32,523 nucleotides of DNA, taken from assembly GCA_024227135.1 (NCBI GenBank), contig JAAELC010000025.1, positions 1 to 32,523 of the forward strand. The letters are read 5' to 3'. This stretch comes from Gammaproteobacteria bacterium. Its GTDB lineage: Bacteria; Pseudomonadota; Gammaproteobacteria; Chromatiales; Chromatiaceae. A model generated the notes under the pieces. The model was not told the origin of the DNA and ran no database searches. It saw only the letters and a program-made list of their open reading frames with translations. Positions 24,940 to 32,523 of the stretch are shown here, in pieces (within the stretch, counting starts at the first letter, position 1; the number at the start of each line of letters is the position of its first letter). The position numbers and the translations under genes were made by a program.

Positions 24940-26991
24940 TTATCCGGTTATGGGCGCCCCAGTAAGTTTTATGCGGCATGCCCGGAGAATCGCCTTCCCT
25001 TTACTCCGGAGTGCGAGTGCTTTCGGACTCTGCTCCTGTAATCCATGCTCCAGCCGGTCCAGGGTGTCGTAGTAGAGGTTCCAGCCGACCTGTTCATGCT
25101 TTAACCGCTGTTTCATAGGGCCATCGGGGTGGGCGAACGCCAACGCGGCGGTAATTCGGGGCGCCCCTGTGGTAATGAATTCGTCGCCTTGCTGCGGCTT
25201 GTCGCCTGCATAGAGTTCCAGTGTTTTCAACGCGAACCTTAGATGAACCAGAGTTTCCGGTATCGGAGAGACGAAGCAGCCGGTGAAAGGATCGATCCGT
25301 TCTTTCACCGATTTGAGGTTACCGGTGAGTAGTTGTGCATAGCGGGAGAAATACAGGATCCGAATATAGTCGCCGATCAGTTTCCCTACATAGGCCGATT
25401 CAATGGCTGCCTGGGCGAACGCTTCCTTGTCATGGCGCATGATCAGGCCATCTGCGTGGAGGTAGGCCAGACCTGGCCCGGGATTATTCAATGTGGACAA
25501 AATGTATGCCTGGTCTTCCGCCCGGGAAATAAAGGAGGGAGTGAAGGGACGGCATCGCCGTAAATGTTCAACCAGAATGCCATTGGTACCGCCGGTTACG
25601 TGAACACGTTGAATCGCGGTTTTTATGCCATCGAAGGGTGTGCCTTCCACATACCGGGTCATCATTTCCGCTTCCGTGGACAGAGCCTGGGGCAGGGTGC
25701 TGAAGAAAATATGTTCGTCCAGGCTGGGGGGGCGCCTTGGGAAGGGCACATCGGGGGTGAACAACGAATAGCCGATATCCCGCTCGTTTACCAGTGCACC
25801 AGCGATCATTCCCAGTTGCAGGGGGGTTCCGTCGCTGGCTGACGCATCCGCACCCCAGAGTGGAGTCTGCAGGTGCTCGAAAGCCGATTTTCCGGTCTCA
25901 CGGACCAGGTTTTTTTGGGGAAATACCTGGTCCAGGTCAATTTTGAACGTACCACGTACCCGGGAATCCTGGATCAGGGGCCAGAGTGCGGTGATTGCCT
26001 TGAGAAAGCTGTAGTGGCGGCCGTATTCACCGTCAACACCGAGAATGCCATCGAGTGTGCCGGCGGCATTGGGTACGGTTTCCGCTGCCATCGGAACCAG
26101 CAGTGTGTCGGTCAACTGCCTTGTGTCTGACTCGGTAAAAATGTAGATGTCGAGGTTGCGAAGGGTTTCGCAGTGGGACAGCTCCTCTTCCACATAATCC
26201 TTCGCAATCGATTGCAGGCCCTCGTGAGTAACGGAGACTGAGAGCAGGCAGGTGACCCGGTCATCCCCGGTGATATTGCCTCGTTCTCTTTCGAACTGCA
26301 CGGCGGCTTCCAGCCCGCGCAGACCATACACTACTTCATTGGAATCGATTTCCACACCCAGATGAATGGGGTGGTCGTACCAGTAGAGCTGGGGTTCACG
26401 GATGACCGCCGCAAGTCTGGATTTCAAACGTTCACTGATCGGGAGGGCATCGAGGCTGGAGGATGCCTGGGGAATGGTCAGGAGAACATTGGAGGTGAAT
26501 ATCAGCTCCCGGGGAACATTCTGAATGGGTTGTTCATTGGCCCGGGTCAAAGTAATGCCACGACGATGACGCAGGGATTCCACAGCGGACCCGGTATTGT
26601 CCGACAAGCCGATTGCTTCGGGAAAAAACAGTCCCCAGAAGTGATCAGTGTTTTCCTCAGCACTCCATCCCGTGCCATCGGAGTTGATCGCTTCAGACAG
26701 CAGTTGCAGTCTATGCTGAAATGCCGGATTTTCCTGACCGTGAGTCTCTACCTCTTGCGCAATGTGCTGGATGCCATCCAGATAAAATGTCGCAGAGTCT
26801 GCCAGTGCTCCGGATTGCTGGCAGTGTTCCAGCATCTTCAGTGCATTTGCGCTCTGACTGTGATGGGGGCCGCTCAATGCGATGAGAAAGGCATGGTTGA
26901 GTTTTTCCAGTGTGGGTGAGTCATCCGGCTTTACAGCGATTCCTCGCTGATGCACCAGCGAGGCGATGATTTCCTGAAGAGTACTAAACAT
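24940..26991 (-). CDS. 683-residue protein of unknown function in a two-component operon
   Basis: I do not recognise this protein. It has no signal peptide or clear membrane segment. The N-terminal 130 residues are helical. The middle (about 200-480) alternates predicted strands and helices and holds features reminiscent of GT-A glycosyltransferases: LDIYIFTESD, VRGTFKIDLDQVFP with a DxD-like DLD near 350, TPLQLGMIAGALVNERDIGY, and FISRAEDQAYIL near 500. The C-terminal 150 residues look helical. It starts 26 bases after the kinase stop on the same strand, so it is probably the third gene of the regulator-kinase operon and may act on the envelope. A glycosyltransferase role is a weak inference. 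Confidence 0.7.
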   Translation of the reverse strand: MFSTLQEIIASLVHQRGIAVKPDDSPTLEKLNHAFLIALSGPHHSQSANALKMLEHCQQSGALADSATFYLDGIQHIAQEVETHGQENPAFQHRLQLLSEAINSDGTGWSAEENTDHFWGLFFPEAIGLSDNTGSAVESLRHRRGITLTRANEQPIQNVPRELIFTSNVLLTIPQASSSLDALPISERLKSRLAAVIREPQLYWYDHPIHLGVEIDSNEVVYGLRGLEAAVQFERERGNITGDDRVTCLLSVSVTHEGLQSIAKDYVEEELSHCETLRNLDIYIFTESDTRQLTDTLLVPMAAETVPNAAGTLDGILGVDGEYGRHYSFLKAITALWPLIQDSRVRGTFKIDLDQVFPQKNLVRETGKSAFEHLQTPLWGADASASDGTPLQLGMIAGALVNERDIGYSLFTPDVPFPRRPPSLDEHIFFSTLPQALSTEAEMMTRYVEGTPFDGIKTAIQRVHVTGGTNGILVEHLRRCRPFTPSFISRAEDQAYILSTLNNPGPGLAYLHADGLIMRHDKEAFAQAAIESAYVGKLIGDYIRILYFSRYAQLLTGNLKSVKERIDPFTGCFVSPIPETLVHLRFALKTLELYAGDKPQQGDEFITTGAPRITAALAFAHPDGPMKQRLKHEQVGWNLYYDTLDRLEHGLQEQSPKALALRSKGKAILRACRIKLTGAPITG

Positions 26992-27017
26992 AAGCTGTCC
27001 GCTTTTCGTTTGAATTG

Positions 27018-29102
27018 TTAGTTCGTTTGCTCCCGGCCGGGCAGGATGATCCTGAATTCGGTACCGGGTTGTCTATTGATTACATCGATGTGCCCATCCA
27101 TGGACGCCACGAGTCTGTCGACCAGTGCAAGCCCGATGCCCGTTCCCGTGGTCTCTCTGGTGAGCTCGTTTTCCAGTCGAAAAAAAGGCAGAAAGATCTT
27201 CCGAATCTGCTCCTTGGGTATTCCAGCCCCGTAGTCCCTTACGCTGAACGATACGCTGCCATCCTGGGAATGACCGCAGCTCAGCTTTATGATCCTGGTC
27301 TCCGCCCTGGATGAAAACTTGATCGCATTATCCACCAGATTGATGAATACCCGGGTGAATCCATCGTGGTCGACATGAATCGGTATTTCCCGGAACTTTT
27401 CAGGGCAGTCAAATGCCAGTCTGAAACCGGTGCGCTCGATCTGAGAGGTCAAACGGGTGATGAGTTCATCCATCAGTTCGCCTGCGGGAAATACCCTGAT
27501 ATCCAGATCCAGCTCATTGCGATTGACGCGGGCCAGATGCAGCAGGTTGGTTATCAACCGTGAGAGGCGTTCACTCTCGTCATGAATGTAGCCATAGTAA
27601 TCCCGCTTTTTCGTTTCGCTCGCCCACCCTTGAAGCAGGATTTCCCCGTACATGCGAATCGAGGTCAAGGGCGTTTTCAATTCGTGGCTGACTGCGGATA
27701 CGAAATCCTGCTGTTGCCTGGTCAAGTCGATCTGTCGTGCGCCCAGACGATAGATTGAGTAAAAACCACCGGACAGTAAGACAGTAAGAATAATCGCGGT
27801 CCAGGTTACCAATGTACTGCCAGGCCCGGGTGGCAGCCGTGTGATGCTGAATATCAGCTCCAGATCATTAAACGGAGCCGACAAATGAGAATCGTAAAGA
27901 ATAGTCCCTTCCAGTTGTTGCACATCAGAAAGCTCGACAGGGTTTTCAGGGTTTTTGTATGTTGATACAACATTTCCCTGGAATGCAACGATCAGATCAC
28001 TCATACGTGACAGTCCGGTTTGCTGAAAAGGGCCTTTGACGATGCTCCGGAGGAAAGGTTTTTCCGAGATCAATGCGCCCTGTATGTAGCGATTACCTTC
28101 CCGCCAGACTTTCCGAAAAAGAACGAAATGCCCGCTACCCAGCAAGCTGAGTTCAAATGGATCGATTTCACTTTCAAAGGTCAGTATTCTGGGGTGGCTG
28201 GATTCCTCCTGGTCATACTTCGCCTCGATACCATGCACCGTCTTACCAAGCCGGTTTTCCTGCTCCTGACGGGCGCTTCCACCAGCGGAGAATGGGGTGG
28301 GTGAACGGGATTTCTTACGTTGTTCATCCTGGGGTGTTGCGGGGTAAGGGCGCTGCAGTTTCAGGTCTTCCACCCGGCTGAGGTACGGGGAAGCGTTCTC
28401 CTTCAGACTGGAGACCGACGACTCCATGAGTTGGTCGAAAGCGGCTTGAGTGGTCGCCCCTTCCTTTTTCTTCTCCCTGGACGCGGGGGATTGTCTCAAA
28501 GGCCGGGGTATTTCTTCCTGAGCCTGGTTAATGTCCGCAACCGACCCTCTTTTCTGAAGATGGTGGCGTGCCGGCGGAGTATCCCGTCTCGGTGCAGTGA
28601 TTACCTTTGCCTCCACCAGCCGATTTTCGCTGAGAATACGTTGCAGCCGGGTTGCCAGAGCCTGCCTTTGTCTGTGTTCCCCCGTCGGCAGGTTGTGGGC
28701 CGGAGCGATCTGTTCGGATTCCGGTAGCAGAGGTGTGCTGAATCTTCCCTCTGCATCGACTTGAAAGTAACCGATGAGGCCCGGAATGGTGGTTTCAACG
28801 GGGTAGGTGGCCAGGGGGGATCGCCGGCTCAATGGCGCTGATGGGTCACTTACAAGCTGGAAGAAACGGTACGCACCAAACGGATGAGCCGCTTCCTGAC
28901 CGATCAGGTCGACGATCTGATTGTCGATACGGGTCGTCAGTTCTTCGGCCAGCAGCCGGTGCAGGTGAAAGGCTTCCCACGTCAGTTGACTGTGTGCCTG
29001 CTGTACCAGAATGGCGGTGGGGATGGCCAGCAATAGAAAAAACAGGATCAGCCAGCGCCTCAACCGTTTTCTGCTCAGCCCTGTGAAGCTCGCTCCAGCC
29101 AT
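27018..29102 (-). CDS. Membrane sensor histidine kinase with large extracytoplasmic domain
   Basis: This orthodox two-component kinase has 694 residues. A membrane segment lies near residues 14-34 (LILFFLLLAIPTAILVQQ) and a second near 420-445 (VTWTAIILTVLLSGGFYSIY), so about 385 residues face the periplasm, far more than usual. That sensor part contains a basic, Pro/Ser/Glu-rich, low-complexity stretch (about 160-270). HisKA follows with FVSAVSHELKTPLTSIRMYGE (phospho-His near 473), then HATPase with FINLVDNAIKFSS, DYGAGIPKEQIRKIFLPFFR and TGTGIGLALV. I choose the ATG at 29102, seven bases after the regulator stop; an in-frame GTG at 29138 would overlap the regulator. The signal sensed is unknown; the context suggests envelope state. 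Confidence 0.93.
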   Translation of the reverse strand: MAGASFTGLSRKRLRRWLILFFLLLAIPTAILVQQAHSQLTWEAFHLHRLLAEELTTRIDNQIVDLIGQEAAHPFGAYRFFQLVSDPSAPLSRRSPLATYPVETTIPGLIGYFQVDAEGRFSTPLLPESEQIAPAHNLPTGEHRQRQALATRLQRILSENRLVEAKVITAPRRDTPPARHHLQKRGSVADINQAQEEIPRPLRQSPASREKKKEGATTQAAFDQLMESSVSSLKENASPYLSRVEDLKLQRPYPATPQDEQRKKSRSPTPFSAGGSARQEQENRLGKTVHGIEAKYDQEESSHPRILTFESEIDPFELSLLGSGHFVLFRKVWREGNRYIQGALISEKPFLRSIVKGPFQQTGLSRMSDLIVAFQGNVVSTYKNPENPVELSDVQQLEGTILYDSHLSAPFNDLELIFSITRLPPGPGSTLVTWTAIILTVLLSGGFYSIYRLGARQIDLTRQQQDFVSAVSHELKTPLTSIRMYGEILLQGWASETKKRDYYGYIHDESERLSRLITNLLHLARVNRNELDLDIRVFPAGELMDELITRLTSQIERTGFRLAFDCPEKFREIPIHVDHDGFTRVFINLVDNAIKFSSRAETRIIKLSCGHSQDGSVSFSVRDYGAGIPKEQIRKIFLPFFRLENELTRETTGTGIGLALVDRLVASMDGHIDVINRQPGTEFRIILPGREQTN

Positions 29103-29109
29103 GGGTTGC

Positions 29110-29811
29110 TCAATCCGCCACCAGGCGATAGCCGGCACCGCGTACGGTGATGATGTGTTCAGGACTGGAAGGGTGTGCTTCGATCTTGCGCCGTAGTTTG
29201 GCGATGTGGATATCTACGGTACGGGTTTCCAACTGCAGATTTTTCGCATAGCCCCATACTTTGGAAAGTAGTTCGTTTCTGGAAACGGCTCGCTCATTGT
29301 TGCTGTGCAGGTACTGGAGTATTTCCATCTCCCGGCGAGTAAAATGGCAGGATCGGCCATGACATTGGCCGGACAGGTTGGCACTGTCCACCTCAACCGC
29401 GTTTCCAAGTCGAATTATTCGCTGGGACTCCAAACCTATGTGCGAGCGGCGCAGTACCGCCTTGACCCGCAGCACTAACTGGGCGACGGAGAAGGGCTTG
29501 GCCACGTAGTCGTCCGCGCCCAGGGAAAGCCCTTGAATAATGTCTTCATCACCAGATTTGGCGGTCAGCATGATGATCGGCTGGTCCGGGTCTTCGGAAC
29601 GGACCCGTTCGCACAACTCGAAACCATTCATTCCCGGAAGCATGACGTCCAGCAAAATGAGATCGTACTTACCCGTAAGCGCGCTGTGGAGTCCTGTCTT
29701 TCCATCCATCACGCCGTCCACTTCGTAACCGTGATACAGAAAAACATCCGTCAGTCCATTCAGGATAGCCGCTTCATCTTCAATGATAAGGAGTCTTGTT
29801 TTGGTGTGCAT
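29110..29811 (-). CDS. OmpR/PhoB-family response regulator
   Basis: The protein has 233 residues. The receiver domain (about 5-120) has acidic pocket residues E11/D12, phospho-acceptor D55 in LLDVMLPGMNG, and LTAKSGDEDIIQGLSLGADDYVAKPF with the conserved Thr and Lys. The C-terminal winged helix (about 135-232) has CHFTRREMEILQYL, RNELLSKVWGYAKNLQLETRTVDIHIAKLRRKIE and HIITVRGAGYRLV. It is the first gene of a minus-strand operon with its kinase and the 683-residue protein. It diverges from the PspA-like gene, and the OmpR-type direct repeat at 29851-29868 lies 40 bases before its own start, so autoregulation and control of the PspA cassette are likely. Confidence 0.95.
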   Translation of the reverse strand: MHTKTRLLIIEDEAAILNGLTDVFLYHGYEVDGVMDGKTGLHSALTGKYDLILLDVMLPGMNGFELCERVRSEDPDQPIIMLTAKSGDEDIIQGLSLGADDYVAKPFSVAQLVLRVKAVLRRSHIGLESQRIIRLGNAVEVDSANLSGQCHGRSCHFTRREMEILQYLHSNNERAVSRNELLSKVWGYAKNLQLETRTVDIHIAKLRRKIEAHPSSPEHIITVRGAGYRLVAD

Positions 29812-29850
29812 AGCACATCCGAGCTTAACAGTTGCTGATGATCAGAGATG

Positions 29851-29868
29851 TAAATATTTGGTAAAAAT
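29851..29868. promoter_or_regulatory. OmpR-type direct repeat in the divergent promoter region
   Basis: TAAATAT (29851-29857) and TAAAAAT (29862-29868) are 7-bp repeats differing at one base and separated by 4 bases, an 11-bp period. OmpR/PhoB-family regulators typically bind tandem repeats of this layout. It lies between the response regulator gene and the PspA-like gene. Confidence 0.45.
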
Positions 29869-29886
29869 CCTTTGAGACATTTTACC
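29860..29886. promoter_or_regulatory. Perfect inverted repeat upstream of the PspA-like gene
   Basis: GGTAAAA (29860-29866) and TTTTACC (29880-29886) are perfect inverted copies 13 bases apart, overlapping the direct repeat at 29851-29868. It may be an operator for the regulator or another factor. Confidence 0.4.
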
Positions 29887-29921
29887 GATTTCTGTCTGTT
29901 TTGCTCCCATACCTCACCCTA

Positions 29922-29950
29922 GACTGATCCTGTGTACTTACTTATCAGTC
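29922..29950 (+). promoter_or_regulatory. Inverted repeat just before the PspA-like ribosome site
   Basis: GACTGAT (29922-29928) and ATCAGTC (29944-29950) are perfect inverted copies 15 bases apart, and the second ends right at the AAGGGAGG ribosome site (29951-29958). It may be an operator, or an mRNA hairpin that affects translation. Confidence 0.4.
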
Positions 29951-29967
29951 AAGGGAGGGAAAACGAC

Positions 29968-30504
29968 ATGGCATTGATTACACAATTTGCAAGACTGTTC
30001 AGGGCAGATCTGAACGGCATTCTTGATTGTATCGAAGAGCCGGCACTGTTGCTTCGCCAATCGATACGCGAAATGGAGGAAGCGCTTGTCGATCAACGGC
30101 GGCGCATCAGGTCACTGGAACAGCGGCAGGAGTCCCTGGCTGGAAGGGTGATTGTACTGGAAGCCAGGGTCCGGGCCCTGGATGAGCAGTTGGATGTCTG
30201 TTTCGAGGCTGAAGACGACAGGCTTGCAAGAGACATCGTCAGGCGTCGATTGCAAGCCGAGAATGCCCTGAAGTTGATGGGGCAGGCCGGGTCTGAGGTA
30301 GAGGGAGAACTCACAGCGATCAGGGCACGGTTCGAGCAGGACACCGCGAGACTGGACCAAATGAAATCCCAGGCAGAGTTGCTGGCCGGGAGCAATGGTT
30401 CCGAACTCCGGGAGGAGAGCATGAGCGCCTCGGGACAGTCGGTGTCGGATACCGATGTAGAGGTGGCCTTTCTTCGAGAGCAGCAGAGGAGGGGGTGCTC
30501 ATGA
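29968..30504 (+). CDS. Short PspA/IM30-like membrane-stress protein
   Basis: PspA/IM30 (ESCRT-III-related) proteins are peripheral, helical and oligomeric, and guard or reshape the inner membrane. Here the N-terminal MALITQFARLFRADLNGILDCIEEPALLLRQSIREMEEAL is family-like, including an amphipathic first helix. Residues 35-150 are heptad-rich coiled coil (VDQRRRIRSLEQRQESLAGRV and on). The 178-residue length is short against about 220, so the last helices are missing or reduced. I choose the ATG at 29968 because GGGAGG precedes it; an in-frame ATG at 29932 lacks that and falls in the proposed control region. It overlaps the next gene (ATGA at 30501), so they are one operon. Confidence 0.82.
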   Translation: MALITQFARLFRADLNGILDCIEEPALLLRQSIREMEEALVDQRRRIRSLEQRQESLAGRVIVLEARVRALDEQLDVCFEAEDDRLARDIVRRRLQAENALKLMGQAGSEVEGELTAIRARFEQDTARLDQMKSQAELLAGSNGSELREESMSASGQSVSDTDVEVAFLREQQRRGCS

Positions 30505-31088
30505 GCCGGCCGGGGTTTGTCGAAGGTATCGGGGTGGCTGTGGTGGCCGCGCTGGGCGGGGGTGTGACCTACGAACTGTTGAATGTACCGTTCGAGGGGG
30601 AACTGGCAATTCGTCTTGTCATCGCCGGTGAGGCCTTCGGGTACCTTCTCTATCTCTTCGCGCGCTCCCATGAACGGATCGGGCGGGTGACGCTTGTCAC
30701 CTTCTGGTTGCTGGTCACGGTCGCAGGTATGTTTCTGATCCCTTCGTTGGTGGCTTTTCTGGTCATCCAGGTGGCCTTTATCTGGGTTGTCCGCTCGCTC
30801 TACTTTTACTCCAGTCTAATCCCGGCAGTCATCGATCTGGGTTTCACCTTTTTGAGCGCGACGGCCGCGGTTTGGGCTGTCCTGCAGACCGGTGGGGTAT
30901 TTGCAGCAGTCTGGTGTTTTTTCCTCGTCCAGTCGTTTATCCCGCTTTTTCCCTTGGGCTTTGGGGAGCCATCGGAGGGAAAGCCGAATAACGATCCCGA
31001 AGCAGAGAGGTTTCAAAATGCCTTCCAGGTCGCCCGAGGGGCGGTGCAGGAACTGGCAGGAATCAGGTCCCACAAGTGGAGAAAATGA
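30501..31088 (+). CDS. Multi-pass inner-membrane protein of unknown family
   Basis: The protein has 195 residues. About five hydrophobic segments are visible: around residues 8-28 (EGIGVAVVAALGGGVTYELL), 36-55, 64-90 (VTLVTFWLLVTVAGMFLIPSLVAFLV), 88-115 and 117-150. A polar C-terminal tail of about 40 residues (EPSEGKPNNDPEAERF) probably faces the cytoplasm. The family is not recognised. The ATG at 30501 overlaps the stop of the PspA-like gene and has a GAGGAGG ribosome site. Being between PspA and the vWA protein, it may be a membrane anchor or partner for one of them. Confidence 0.8.
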   Translation: MSRPGFVEGIGVAVVAALGGGVTYELLNVPFEGELAIRLVIAGEAFGYLLYLFARSHERIGRVTLVTFWLLVTVAGMFLIPSLVAFLVIQVAFIWVVRSLYFYSSLIPAVIDLGFTFLSATAAVWAVLQTGGVFAAVWCFFLVQSFIPLFPLGFGEPSEGKPNNDPEAERFQNAFQVARGAVQELAGIRSHKWRK

Positions 31089-31089
31089 T

Positions 31090-32295
31090 ATGAAAACGCA
31101 AGTAATCGCATTGGCACTTTTTGTATTAACGGCTGGAATTCTGGGTTTCTACCCGGTAGAGCATGATGCCGGTGCCAACCCGGGAACGACTGGCGGGGGG
31201 CAGGTAAATGGTGGCCGGGATTCCGGTCGACCAAAGGTTGACGTGGTTTTTGTGCTGGATACCACCGGCAGCATGGGGGGCATGATCGAGGCGGCCAAGG
31301 AAAAAATCTGGTCTATTGTCTCCAGTATGGCTGCTGCGCAACCGACACCGGAAATCCGAATGGGGCTGGTGGCATACCGGGATCGTGGTGATGCCTACGT
31401 GACGCGTATTTACGATCTCTCGACAGACCTGGATAGTATCTATGTTGATCTGATGGATTTTCAGGCCAATGGCGGGGGGGATGGCCCGGAAAGCGTTAAT
31501 CAGGCATTGCACGACGCCGTGCACAAGATGTCCTGGAGTCAGGACGTTCAGGCTTATCGAGTACTGTTTCTGGTGGGCGATGCGCCCCCTCACATGGATT
31601 ACCAGGATGACGTGCCTTACCAGGAAACACTGGTTGCTGCCCAGGATAAGGGCATTACCGTCAATACCATTCAATGTGGCCGCGATGGCACTACCAGACG
31701 TCAATGGGAGACGATCGCGCAACTGGCCAATGGCCGCTATTTCCAGGTGGAGCAGAACGGCAGCGCAGTCGCCATCGCGACCCCATTCGACGAAAGCCTG
31801 GCCAAGCTTTCCAAAACTATGGATGACACCCGACTGTATTATGGGGGTGTCGAAGAGAAGAAGCGGCAGAACCGTAAACTGGAAGCTACGGCGAAACTTC
31901 ATGAAGCTTCTTCCGATGCCTCCCGCGCCCGTAGAGCCGCATTCAATGCATCGGCTGCGGGTGAGTCGAATTTTCTTGGTGAGGGTGAACTGGTGGAGGA
32001 TATCGCCGCCGGGCGCGTCAAGCTTGGGGAAATTGAGCAGGATGAGCTGCCAGCACCTCTCCAGGCCCTGTCGCCGGCAGATCGTGAGGTACTGGTGAAA
32101 GAGTCCGGGAAACGGCGTGTTGAATTGCGACAGGAAATAGAACGGCTGTCTATGGAGCGTGCGGATTTTCTAGAGCAGAAACTGGAATCCATGGGCGGTG
32201 CCCGGGCGTCACTGGACGACAAAATATTTGCCACGGTTCGAGAGCAGGCCAATAAAAAGGGGCTCGAGTATGATGTTGATGTGCCGGTGTATTGA
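31090..32295 (+). CDS. Exported von Willebrand factor A domain protein
   Basis: The protein has 401 residues. The N-terminus (MKTQVIALALFVLTAGILGF, about 1-22) is a signal peptide or membrane anchor, without a lipobox. A Gly-rich linker leads to a vWA domain (about 48-250) with the metal-ion site DTTGS (D57, T59, S61) and VLFLVGDAPPHMD. The C-terminal 140 residues are charged and helical, with a likely coiled coil (RRVELRQEIERLSMERADFLEQKLE). vWA domains bind protein partners through a divalent metal. The ATG at 31090 comes right after the stop of the membrane gene (31088) with GGAG at 31077-31080, so it is the third gene of the PspA operon. The partner is unknown. Confidence 0.88.
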   Translation: MKTQVIALALFVLTAGILGFYPVEHDAGANPGTTGGGQVNGGRDSGRPKVDVVFVLDTTGSMGGMIEAAKEKIWSIVSSMAAAQPTPEIRMGLVAYRDRGDAYVTRIYDLSTDLDSIYVDLMDFQANGGGDGPESVNQALHDAVHKMSWSQDVQAYRVLFLVGDAPPHMDYQDDVPYQETLVAAQDKGITVNTIQCGRDGTTRRQWETIAQLANGRYFQVEQNGSAVAIATPFDESLAKLSKTMDDTRLYYGGVEEKKRQNRKLEATAKLHEASSDASRARRAAFNASAAGESNFLGEGELVEDIAAGRVKLGEIEQDELPAPLQALSPADREVLVKESGKRRVELRQEIERLSMERADFLEQKLESMGGARASLDDKIFATVREQANKKGLEYDVDVPVY

Positions 32296-32318
32296 GTGAG
32301 GTTGCCGTTTGTATGAGT

Positions 32319-32334
32319 GGGGCAGGGAAGCCCC
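32319..32334 (+). terminator. Possible weak terminator hairpin after the vWA gene
   Basis: GGGGC (32319-32323) and GCCCC (32330-32334) form a stem with a 6-base loop 24 bases after the stop. No T-tract follows, so its strength is doubtful and the operon could run on past the window. Confidence 0.3.
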
Positions 32335-32482
32335 TGGCTCGTCTGGGTCGGGTTTATCCACTCACGCCCCATGGGCGATCTGTTCCGGAAGACGTCGTCA
32401 ATACCTCCCTCTCATAGCTCTTGCAAATAGAAATATTTAATGGATCAGAGAGTGGTAACCGCGCGAAAACATTGAGTCCAGA

Positions 32483-32503
32483 ATGATAAATCGATTTTAT
32501 CAT
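32483..32503. promoter_or_regulatory. Palindrome near the window end
   Basis: ATGATAAA (32483-32490), TCGAT, TTTATCAT (32496-32503) is a perfect 8-bp inverted repeat in an A+T-rich spot. It may be an operator for a gene beyond the window. Nothing coding is seen in 32296-32523. Confidence 0.35.
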
Positions 32504-32523
32504 CCAGGGCTACGAGTTCGCGC

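Noticed and set aside
29820-29967. Sigma-54 promoter for the PspA-like gene
   Set aside because: Classical psp promoters have GG-N10-GC, but no such pair is present here and no PspF-like activator is nearby.
1-32523. CRISPR array, tRNA or rRNA genes
   Set aside because: No regularly spaced repeats, cloverleaf with the usual T-loop, or rRNA signature was found on reading.

Overview
The window looks like chromosomal DNA from a free-living or host-associated gammaproteobacterium of moderately high G+C. Evidence for this is the polA/engB neighbourhood, a complete recC-recB-recD operon, biosynthetic arginine decarboxylase (SpeA), two c-di-GMP enzymes, a PspA-type envelope protein and an OmpR/EnvZ-type two-component pair. 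Protein style loosely recalls sulfur-oxidising lineages such as Chromatiales/Sedimenticola relatives. That placement is inference only; no rRNA, tRNA or species marker is present.

Region 1-5146 holds moaC-engB (overlapping genes), an intergenic stretch with a likely small RNA on the minus strand, a small unknown gene, and polA facing back toward engB. Region 5147-12663 alternates c-di-GMP and polyamine genes: a MASE1-PAS-GGDEF-EAL membrane protein converges on speA, speE diverges from speA, and an ODP-GGDEF cyclase converges on speE with a 167-bp MITE-like inverted-repeat element at the junction. One end of a second copy of that element forms the first 45 bases of the window. Region 12664-13378 is a long, strongly structured non-coding stretch. 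Region 13379-22046 is recC-recB-recD, joined by ATGA and TGATG overlaps, encoding the double-strand-break repair helicase/nuclease.

Region 22321-24829 carries a rhodanese, a frameshifted SnoaL/NTF2-like gene, and an unusual protein joining an excisionase-like HTH, a 2Fe-2S ferredoxin domain and a reductase fold whose flavin and NAD(P)H signatures look eroded. Region 24940-29811 (minus strand) reads response regulator, sensor kinase, then a 683-residue protein of unknown function with weak glycosyltransferase-like hints. Divergently, 29968-32295 is a tight three-gene set: a short PspA/IM30-like protein, a multi-pass membrane protein and an exported von Willebrand A protein. The divergent promoter region carries an OmpR-type direct repeat and two perfect inverted repeats, so I infer that the two-component pair controls the PspA cassette and that the whole 24940-32295 block is one envelope-stress module.

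The best candidates for something undescribed are (1) the minus-strand sRNA at about 1478-1602, in the Spot 42/ErsA position between polA and engB and with C-rich loops; (2) the two-component/unknown/PspA/TM/vWA module; (3) the HTH-ferredoxin-degenerate-reductase fusion; and (4) the ODP-GGDEF cyclase whose stop codon lies in the MITE boundary. No CRISPR array, complete IS, tRNA or rRNA was seen.
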